A stretch of DNA of 64,000 nucleotides from Candidatus Manganitrophus morganii (lineage in GTDB: Bacteria > Nitrospirota > Nitrospiria > SBBL01 > Manganitrophaceae): positions 2,170,001 through 2,234,000 of the forward strand of contig JAJHOH010000001.1 in the NCBI GenBank assembly GCA_021651055.1. The letters run 5' to 3'. The notes beneath the pieces were generated by a model. That model saw nothing but the letters and a program-made list of their open reading frames with translations, was not told the origin of the DNA and searched no databases. Position 1 is the stretch's first letter, and each line of letters starts with the position of its first letter. Positions 59,043 through 64,000 of the stretch are shown piece after piece. A program made the position numbers and the translations under genes.

Positions 59043-59071
59043 TTGACAGGATAATGCGGAGTCATTATAAT
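59043..59071 (+). promoter_or_regulatory. Consensus promoter of tRNA-Leu
   Basis: TTGACA (59043-59048), exactly 17 bases, TATAAT (59066-59071): a perfect match to the sigma-70 consensus. Transcription would begin about five bases before the tRNA. Confidence 0.85.
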
Positions 59072-59082
59072 GGCCGAAATTT

Positions 59083-59167
59083 GCCGAAGTGGTGGAACTG
59101 GTAGACACGCACGTTTGAGGGGCGTGTGGGGCAACCCGTGGGGGTTCAAATCCCCCCTTCGGCACCA
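59083..59167 (+). tRNA. tRNA-Leu, anticodon GAG
   Basis: An 85-base class II tRNA. Acceptor GCCGAAG pairs with CTTCGGC, the anticodon stem is CACGT/GCGTG with loop TTGAGGG (anticodon GAG, reads CUC/CUU), there is a long variable arm, the T loop is GGTTCAAATCC, and CCA is encoded at 59165-59167. The GAG anticodon, D-arm (GTGGAACTGGTAGACAC) and size identify leucine. Confidence 0.97.
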
Positions 59168-59280
59168 ACACTCCAATGATGGTTCACCTTCGTTCGGATG
59201 ACCTCCTTGTGTACCGTTCGGAAGATCTTAACCCACCTCTTACTTTCCAATCCTCAGTCCGTTATCCGCATTTCTTCCTT

Positions 59281-59323
59281 AGAGTGCTTTACTCTGAGTG
59301 CATCGGGGTAAACATGGTATAAT
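59281..59323 (+). promoter_or_regulatory. Extended -10 promoter with dyad, HNH gene
   Basis: TGG TATAAT (59315-59323) is an extended -10; no good -35 is present. A dyad AGAGT, 5 bases, ACTCT (59281-59295) covers the -35 zone and could be an operator. Start near 59330, giving a leader of only about nine bases before the ATG at 59339. Confidence 0.45.
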
Positions 59324-59338
59324 TTCTAAAGAGGCAGT

Positions 59339-59893
59339 ATGGAAATGACCCTTCTATTAAACGCAACCTACGAGCCTTTGCGGGTCATCCCTTGGAAAAA
59401 AGCGATTCTTCTCTTGTGCCAGGGGAAAGTAGAGGTTCTGGAGGTTTACGATCGGGAGATCCGAGGCGTTTCTATTTCCTTCCGACTTCCTTCCGTGCTG
59501 CGTCTTCTCGAACTCGTCAAAATCAAGAAAAACCAGCGGGTCGTCAAGTTTTCCCGGGGAAATATCTTCGCAAGGGACAAACATTCTTGCCAATATTGCG
59601 GCCAGCGCTTCCGGGCCGATGAGCTGACCTTTGATCATGTCGTCCCGATCGCCAAGGGAGGGAAGAAAACCTGGACCAACATCGTGACCGCCTGTATCCG
59701 GTGTAATAATCGGAAAAGCGGACGCACCCCCGACGAGGCGAACATGCGGCTGATCAAGAAGCCGGAGAAGCCGAGCTGGAGCCCTTCCTTAACGATCACC
59801 ATCGGGATTAAAAAGACGCCGGAAAGCTGGCGTGATTATCTTTACTGGAACCTCTCCTTGGAAGAAGATCTTCCCGACGAAGAACCCTCCTAA
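59339..59893 (+). CDS. HNH endonuclease-family protein
   Basis: A 184-residue protein. N-terminal MEMTLLLNATYEPLRVIPWK is the start of a common stand-alone HNH family; the catalytic module is KHSCQYCGQRF, FDHVVPIAKGGKKTWTNIVT and CIRCNNRKSGRTPDEA, with two CxxC pairs for zinc and the HNH residues in DHVVP/TNIVT/NNRK. The C-terminal 40 residues are aromatic and acidic. Such genes are widespread, single-copy and chromosomal; the biological role is unknown, and they are not necessarily mobile. Followed convergently by the SirB1-like gene. Confidence 0.85.
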   Translation: MEMTLLLNATYEPLRVIPWKKAILLLCQGKVEVLEVYDREIRGVSISFRLPSVLRLLELVKIKKNQRVVKFSRGNIFARDKHSCQYCGQRFRADELTFDHVVPIAKGGKKTWTNIVTACIRCNNRKSGRTPDEANMRLIKKPEKPSWSPSLTITIGIKKTPESWRDYLYWNLSLEEDLPDEEPS

Positions 59894-59938
59894 GATTTCC
59901 GTCGTTTTAGCGCAAGATTCTTTCCCTCGCGCCGTCCA

Positions 59939-60790
59939 CTAAGTCGAATGAACCCGTTTGTGGAACCGCTCCAACCAGGAACCTTTTTCCGTTTCTCCCC
60001 CTTCAGTATAAATGTGAATGAGATTGCGGATCATCCTTGTAATGATCTGGCGTGTGGAAACCTTTCGGAGGTATTGAGCGATGAGCCCTTTTTCGTCTCC
60101 TGGGAGTTGCGATTCAATCTCCCCGCGGGTCAGCATCCGGCCTTCATGGTAGGGATCGATGTAAATTTCGTCTCGTTCATCCGACCAGGAAACCAGGAAG
60201 TGACCCGGCATCCCGATTCCGTGGAGAGGGAGACTCAGCCTCTCTGCAAGAAGGAGCATCACCACCGATAAGCTGATCGGAATCCCCTTCTTTGTGTCGA
60301 GGACGGTATTGATATAGCTGTTTTCCGGGAGGTAGTAGTTCTCGCGATTTCCTGAGAAGAGAAGCTCTTCGAAGAGATACTGATTCAGGGTCCGGATCAC
60401 CGCGGGGGGAGACGAGTCGGGTTGAATCCTCCTCCGGAGGACCTCGGCCATCCGATCGATCTTTGTCCGATAAATTTCCGAATTCATCTCCGGGTAGGCG
60501 AATCGAGCGAGGAGAAAGACCCCCTCTTCCAGGGAGCAGGGTTCTTTCTCGGCATAACGTTGCCACTCCTCATCCAACGCTTCAAGCCGGATTGACTCGA
60601 TAATCTGGACGGCCCGCTCCGATATCAATGGAGCGCCTTCCCTCACGCACCGCTCCAGCGCGGGGAGGGCGGGGGAGCCTATCTCGACCAATCGTCGGCG
60701 GATGATCTCGAAGTGGGCAGCTTCCTCTCCCAACAGTCGGATCAATGCGTCAAGGGTGCGGTCATTTTCAGGCGAATTCATTCGGCTCAT
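59939..60790 (-). CDS. SirB1-family transglutaminase-like/TPR protein
   Basis: A 283-residue protein. The N-terminal half has helical repeats (LGEEAAHFEIIRRRLVEIGS; SLEEGVFLLARFAYPEMNSE), the centre is the transglutaminase-like SirB1 domain (LNQYLFEELLFSGNRENYYL; DTKKGIPISLSVVMLLLAER; LHGIGMPGHFLVSW; YIDPYHEGRMLTRGEIE). The usual catalytic Cys is absent, as in many SirB1 proteins. I placed the start at the ATG at 60790 (MSRMNSPEN); the Met three codons in (60781) is equally possible and neither has a clear ribosome-binding site. It overlaps the diguanylate cyclase gene by about 20 bases. Confidence 0.78.
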   Translation of the reverse strand: MSRMNSPENDRTLDALIRLLGEEAAHFEIIRRRLVEIGSPALPALERCVREGAPLISERAVQIIESIRLEALDEEWQRYAEKEPCSLEEGVFLLARFAYPEMNSEIYRTKIDRMAEVLRRRIQPDSSPPAVIRTLNQYLFEELLFSGNRENYYLPENSYINTVLDTKKGIPISLSVVMLLLAERLSLPLHGIGMPGHFLVSWSDERDEIYIDPYHEGRMLTRGEIESQLPGDEKGLIAQYLRKVSTRQIITRMIRNLIHIYTEGGETEKGSWLERFHKRVHST

Positions 60791-61730
60791 TTGGTTGATG
60801 AATGAGGGCGCAGTTCTTCCCGGAACGCTTGGCGCCATAGAGGGCATCGTCTGCAGCCGCAATGAGGGTCTCTTCGGTATCGATACCGGGGGAAGGGAAG
60901 GTCGCCAGGCCGATGCTCACGGTAAATCGGGTCCCTCCCTTCTTTCCTTTTCGTAAACCGAAAACATGATCTGCAATCGTTCGGCGGATTCGTTCGGCCA
61001 CCTCCAACGCCGCCTTCTCTTCCATCCGCTGAGGCAGCACGATGGTGAATTCGTCTCCGCCGTATCGCGCGGCGAAGTCGTATCCCCGAAGAAGGTCTCG
61101 GAGAATCGTCCCGATCTCCTGCAAAACCCGATCTCCGTTGAGATGGCCTAAGTCGTCGTTGATTCGCTTAAAATGATCGACATCCATCATCATGCAGAAG
61201 ATCTGTCCCTTTTGCCGTTCCGCCCGCCGAATCTCCCGCTGCAGAAATTCTTTCAGATATTTACGATTGTAAAGCCCGGTTAAAGGATCGATGATCGACA
61301 GACGTTCCAATTGCCGGATACGCTGCTTGAGTTTATCCTGTGTCGCTTTGATCCGCAAGAGGACTTCGGCGCGTAGGACCAGATCCTGAATCCGGTAGGG
61401 GCGGGTGATGTAATCCCACGCGCCGTTGTCGAGCGCTTTCTGTTTTTGAAGCGCATCGTGGGGAGATCCGATCAGCAAAAGGGGAATCTCTTGGGCGACT
61501 CTTTGATCGACAAAAGAGGAGAGAGGGGAGAGATCCATTTCGGGGGGATGGGTGGAGGCCGGATCGTCGTAGATGATCAGATCGACCTTCTCCTTGGAGA
61601 GAATGCGAAGCCCCTGCCGGAGGGTCTCCGCTTCATAGATCCGGTAGGCGGTCGGGCCCTCTTTAAGGGCTTCCCTCATTTTTCGCCGTTGTCCTCTCTC
61701 CTTCTTGACCAGAAGCAGGCCTCGTTTCAT
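60768..61730 (-). CDS. Response-regulator-like diguanylate cyclase
   Basis: A 320-residue protein. Residues 1-125 are a receiver-like domain (YEAETLRQGLRILSKEKVDL; IIYDDPAS with Asp55/56), but the position of the usual Lys is Arg (DYITRPYRIQDL), so phosphorylation is uncertain. The GGDEF domain starts at about 145 (DPLTGLYNRKYLKEFLQRE; MMDVDHFKRINDDLGHLNGD) with GGDEF at 224-228, and the inhibitory I-site RGYD at 215-218 is spaced the normal five residues. It makes c-di-GMP from GTP and is probably feedback-inhibited. The ATG at 61730 has GGGGAGG upstream. Divergent from the sirtuin gene. Confidence 0.92.
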   Translation of the reverse strand: MKRGLLLVKKERGQRRKMREALKEGPTAYRIYEAETLRQGLRILSKEKVDLIIYDDPASTHPPEMDLSPLSSFVDQRVAQEIPLLLIGSPHDALQKQKALDNGAWDYITRPYRIQDLVLRAEVLLRIKATQDKLKQRIRQLERLSIIDPLTGLYNRKYLKEFLQREIRRAERQKGQIFCMMMDVDHFKRINDDLGHLNGDRVLQEIGTILRDLLRGYDFAARYGGDEFTIVLPQRMEEKAALEVAERIRRTIADHVFGLRKGKKGGTRFTVSIGLATFPSPGIDTEETLIAAADDALYGAKRSGKNCALIHQPNEPNEFA

Positions 61731-61767
61731 TTTTCCTCCCCATATTTTCTTGGCACTCAAAGGGCTT

Positions 61768-61797
61768 AGAATACTTAGGAATTCTCCTTGATGTCAA
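61768..61797 (-). promoter_or_regulatory. Promoter of diguanylate cyclase gene
   Basis: Minus strand TTGACA (61797-61792), 18 bases, TATTCT (61773-61768), start near 61761, about 30 bases before the ATG. Confidence 0.55.
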
Positions 61798-61813
61798 TAG
61801 AAATCTGATTTTA

Positions 61814-61842
61814 TTGTTTTCATGGAGACGATTCGGTATACT
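61814..61842 (+). promoter_or_regulatory. Promoter of sirtuin gene
   Basis: TTGTTT (61814-61819), exactly 17 bases, TATACT (61837-61842), start near 61849. Only about 19 bases separate it from the ATC proposed as start, including GAGGAGG, which agrees with a start at 61868. Confidence 0.5.
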
Positions 61843-61867
61843 CAACCCATTCATTTGAGGAGGATCT

Positions 61868-62602
61868 ATCCTCACCGAAAGCCTAATCAAAACAGCGCGG
61901 GATCGGATCGCCTCCGCCCATTCGATCACCGTTTTAAGCGGCGCCGGGATTTCAGCCGACAGCGGGGTTCCCACGTTCAGGGGAGAGGGGGGGCTCTGGA
62001 AGCAGTTTCGGGCGGAAGAGCTTGCCACGCCCGAGGCGTTTGAATCACATCCTGAGATTGTCTGGGAGTGGTATCACTGGCGGCGTCAAATCATCTCGGA
62101 AAAACGTCCCAACCCGGCGCACGAAGCGTTGGTCTCACTTGAGAACGCCTGTCCGGGTTTCACGTTGATCACTCAAAATGTCGACGGGCTTCATCCACTG
62201 GCCGGGAGCCGGAAGATCATCGAGTTGCATGGAAGCCTTTGGCGGATGCGTTGCATGCGCTGCGGTCGGATCACGGAAAACCGCTCCCTCGAGCTTCCCC
62301 GGCTTCCCCATTGCGATCTTTGTCATTCATTGCTCCGTCCCGATGTGGTCTGGTTTGGAGAGGCGATTAACACGCTCCATCTGAAAAAGAGTCTGGAGGC
62401 ATGCCAAGGAGGAGGGGTTTTCTTGGTGATCGGAACGTCCGGAATCGTTCAGCCCGCCGCTTCATTCGCATCGATCGCCAAGGAGCATGGGGCGTTCACG
62501 ATCGAGATCAATATGGTGGATTCGGAAATTGCAGACCGGGATCTGCTTCTGATCGGGCGCGCCTCGGAGGTTGTTCCCCAATTGATTCATGCCAACCATT
62601 AG
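61868..62602 (+). CDS. cobB: NAD-dependent sirtuin deacylase, ATC start
   Basis: A 244-residue Sir2 enzyme that removes acyl groups from lysines using NAD. VLSGAGISADSGVPTFRG binds NAD; TQNVDGLHPLAGSRKIIELH holds the catalytic His; zinc is bound by CMRCG and CDLC pairs; VVWFGE and VIGTSGIVQPAASF follow. WYHWRRQ carries the YxxR motif of class III sirtuins, pointing to succinyl/malonyl-lysine. The frame has no ATG/GTG/TTG from the stop at 61856 until TTG 62129, in the middle of the fold. ATC 61868 has GAGGAGG 4-5 nt upstream and yields (M)LTESLIKTARDRIASAHSIT, the expected N-terminus. Confidence 0.85.
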   Translation: MLTESLIKTARDRIASAHSITVLSGAGISADSGVPTFRGEGGLWKQFRAEELATPEAFESHPEIVWEWYHWRRQIISEKRPNPAHEALVSLENACPGFTLITQNVDGLHPLAGSRKIIELHGSLWRMRCMRCGRITENRSLELPRLPHCDLCHSLLRPDVVWFGEAINTLHLKKSLEACQGGGVFLVIGTSGIVQPAASFASIAKEHGAFTIEINMVDSEIADRDLLLIGRASEVVPQLIHANH

Positions 62603-62631
62603 AATCATTTCGATTCGTTAGGGAGGAGAAG

Positions 62632-63012
62632 ATGACACCATTGGCCCTTTTGATGCATCGGGATCTTCAGGAAATTTCCCCAAAGACCACGGTACGGGAT
62701 GCGGCAAAACAGATGCGGGATAAACGAATCGGCTCCCTCCTGGTCAGCGAGGGGATGGAGCGGATCGGGATTGTGAGCGAGACCGATTTTGTCCGAAAGG
62801 CGCTCGCCGACGGCCTCAATCCCGACACCACTCCCGTGGAAAGAATCATGAGTCAGCCGGTCATCGGGATCGATATCGACAAGACCGCCAAAGAGGCGAA
62901 CGACCTGATGGCGACGAAGGGGGTGCGGCACCTGGCCGTGACCGACAAGGGAAAGATCGTCGGGATCATCTCGGTGCGCGATTTGGTGATCTGCTTTAAG
63001 AACCGATTGTAA
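62632..63012 (+). CDS. Two-CBS-domain protein
   Basis: A 126-residue protein made of a CBS pair: MTPLALLMHRDLQEISPKTT starts CBS 1, MERIGIVSETDFVRKALADG ends it, VERIMSQPVIGIDIDKTAKE starts CBS 2, and DKGKIVGIISVRDLVICFKN ends it. CBS pairs bind adenine nucleotides and regulate partners. The ATG at 62632 has GGGAGGAG 3-4 nt upstream. Frame extends upstream into the sirtuin gene without meaning. Probably in the same transcript as the sirtuin (29-base gap). Confidence 0.88.
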   Translation: MTPLALLMHRDLQEISPKTTVRDAAKQMRDKRIGSLLVSEGMERIGIVSETDFVRKALADGLNPDTTPVERIMSQPVIGIDIDKTAKEANDLMATKGVRHLAVTDKGKIVGIISVRDLVICFKNRL

Positions 63013-63038
63013 ATCGTCCCGGCGGGGATGGAGCCTAA

Positions 63039-63077
63039 AAAAAGGGAAGGCCGGTTTTAATCGGGCCTTCCCTTTTT
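63039..63077. terminator. Bidirectional terminator
   Basis: Stem AAAAAGGGAAGGCC (63039-63052) pairs perfectly with GGCCTTCCCTTTTT (63064-63077), 14 bp, 11-base loop, with A and T runs at the ends. It lies between the converging CBS and ferredoxin genes and can stop both. Confidence 0.85.
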
Positions 63078-63109
63078 CAGTTAAGAGGCTGCGCTCGAAC
63101 GTCGGTGCG

Positions 63110-63478
63110 TTAGTTCCGAACTCCGCTCCAGACACGCGCCGGATCGATTTCCTTGTCCGGATTCAGTGACTTGGCTTTTGCCAGAAGGACATCGGCCTTT
63201 TCGGGATAGGTCGGATCGGAGATGCAGCAGTCGGACACCGGACAAACCGCCGCGCACTGGGGCTCATCAAAGTGGCCCACACATTCGGTGCAGCGTTCGT
63301 AGGTGATGACGTAGATGTTGTCGCTGGTGGCGTGAGCGAGCTGGCCGCCTCCGTCTTCCCCGGTCAATTTATATCCCTTTGATTCGCAGTCGCTTCGGTT
63401 CTCGAAGATCGCTTCGTTCGGACACTCAGGCAGACAGGCTGCGCAGGCGATGCATTCACTGGTGATCAAAAGTGCCAT
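63110..63478 (-). CDS. Ferredoxin, 2[4Fe-4S], YfhL type
   Basis: A 122-residue protein. The first cluster motif is CIACAACLPECPNEAIFE; the second set is CTECVGHFDEPQCAAVCPV with extra Cys in SDCCISDPTYPE. The insertion between the second cysteines (VGHFDEPQCAAVC) is typical of YfhL-like bacterial ferredoxins. A 20-residue loop (KGYKLTGEDGGGQLAHATSD) separates the halves. Electron transfer in the cytoplasm; partner unknown. The ATG at 63478 has GGAGG upstream. It is followed by the terminator at 63039-63077. Confidence 0.9.
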   Translation of the reverse strand: MALLITSECIACAACLPECPNEAIFENRSDCESKGYKLTGEDGGGQLAHATSDNIYVITYERCTECVGHFDEPQCAAVCPVSDCCISDPTYPEKADVLLAKAKSLNPDKEIDPARVWSGVRN

Positions 63479-63548
63479 GGTAGGGCTACCTCCTTGTTGC
63501 GTTAAAAGAAAATGATTTTCGAACTATATCATGCGTCTTCGCGGCATG

Positions 63549-64000
63549 TCAAACCCTTTTTAGTTCCTTCAGCGCCGAGAGGACCTCGTCCAGATGGGCG
63601 TCTACTTTCACACGGCGGAAGAGATGGGTGACCTTCCCCTTCGGGTCGATCAGAAAGGTCGATCGCTCGATTCCCCAGAATTTCCGGCCATACATATTCT
63701 TCAGCTTGTAAACGCCGTAGGCTTTCGAAACGGCGGCATCCGTATCGCTCAAGAGCAAAAAAGGGAGGGTATACTTCTCAACGAATTTTTGATGCGAGGC
63801 GAGCGGATCGAGACTGACCCCCAAGATCACGGCCTTCGCCTTCTTCAGTTCGGCGAAAGAATCTCGGAAAGCACACGCCTCCTTGGTGCAGCCGGGGGTA
63901 TCATCCTTCGGATAAAAGTAGAGGATGACATGGCGCTTTCCCCGGTACGCGGTCAGATCGACCTTCTTCCCGTCCGAGGAGGGGAGAATAAAAAGGGGAG
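63549..64000 (-). CDS. bcp: Thioredoxin-dependent peroxiredoxin Bcp, 5' end cut
   Basis: About 150 residues visible; the reading frame runs off the right edge. FILPSSDGKKVDLTAYRGKR begins the visible part, then LYFYPKDDTPGCTKEACAFR with peroxidatic Cys (PGCTKE) and a second Cys five residues later as resolving Cys, ILGVSLDPLASHQKFVEKYT, LLSDTDAAVSKAYGVYKL and WGIERSTFLIDPKGKVTHLF. Bcp/PrxQ reduces peroxides with thioredoxin. Only the first 10-15 residues are likely missing. It is upstream of the ferredoxin gene on the same strand with a gap of 70 bases. Confidence 0.95.
   Translation of the reverse strand, partial: PLFILPSSDGKKVDLTAYRGKRHVILYFYPKDDTPGCTKEACAFRDSFAELKKAKAVILGVSLDPLASHQKFVEKYTLPFLLLSDTDAAVSKAYGVYKLKNMYGRKFWGIERSTFLIDPKGKVTHLFRRVKVDAHLDEVLSALKELKRV

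Noticed and set aside
58953-59176. Short minus-strand frames across the tRNA
   Set aside because: They run through the tRNA-Leu gene and its promoter.

Overview
The window reads as chromosome of a Gram-negative, GC-rich bacterium (roughly 55-60% G+C) with an outer membrane (BamA- and TamB-type proteins, AsmA-like protein, a small beta-barrel, a PEP-CTERM protein), sigma-54 signalling (an NtrY/NtrX-like pair and a near-perfect -24/-12 promoter), split transketolase and a gap-pgk-tpiA-secG cluster. This mix fits Nitrospirota or a deltaproteobacterial-type lineage; no rRNA or universal marker is present, so the placement is inference. Gene content is mostly housekeeping; the most accessory-looking stretch is about 0.5-3.9 kb.

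Layout. 1-3.9 kb (minus): gluconokinase fragment, orphan DUF4157 protein, small antitoxin-like protein, DUF5131 protein and its partner TcmP (frameshifted). 3.9-7.1 kb (minus): speD, an ACL5-like aminopropyltransferase and a PLP decarboxylase, a polyamine operon with a consensus promoter and structured leaders. 7.2-19.7 kb: two peptide ABC transporter loci, one split (permeases on plus, binding protein on minus, ferritin-like and YHS proteins between) and one complete four-gene operon, separated by a PEP-CTERM protein. 19.8-25.9 kb (minus): gap, pgk, tpiA, secG, each junction carrying a palindromic repeat, and a class A penicillin-binding protein. 26.1-34.9 kb (plus): phosphoglycolate phosphatase-like protein, catalytic/non-catalytic M16 peptidase pair, a membrane protein, a membrane pseudokinase, an O-methyltransferase and a DUF420 protein. 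35.1-37.9 kb: sigma-54 promoter, a 52-residue membrane protein, an AsmA-like protein. 37.9-52.0 kb (minus): a long envelope operon, DUF1844, TamB, BamA, TPR/peptidase-MA, DUF4390, NtrY, NtrX, RlmD. 52.1-64 kb: CbiE, a nitrilase-family hydrolase, secreted proteins, adenylate cyclase, split transketolase, tRNA-Leu(GAG), HNH protein, SirB1-like protein, diguanylate cyclase, sirtuin, CBS protein, ferredoxin and a Bcp peroxiredoxin cut by the window edge.

Main second-look items: (1) three genes (AsmA-like, BamA, sirtuin) have no ATG/GTG/TTG that would give a complete protein, but each has a strong Shine-Dalgarno followed by ATT or ATC exactly where homology predicts the N-terminus, suggesting recurrent AUU/AUC initiation; (2) a dispersed palindrome with constant arms and covarying centres fills all three junctions of the gap-pgk-tpiA-secG cluster and supplies a stop codon elsewhere; (3) a sigma-54 promoter with a candidate upstream activator site drives a tiny membrane protein; (4) the polyamine operon encodes an ACL5-type enzyme with Glu at a normally Asp position; (5) the DUF5131/TcmP pair and the orphan DUF4157 protein are of unknown function. 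No CRISPR array, insertion sequence, integrase or phage structural gene was seen.
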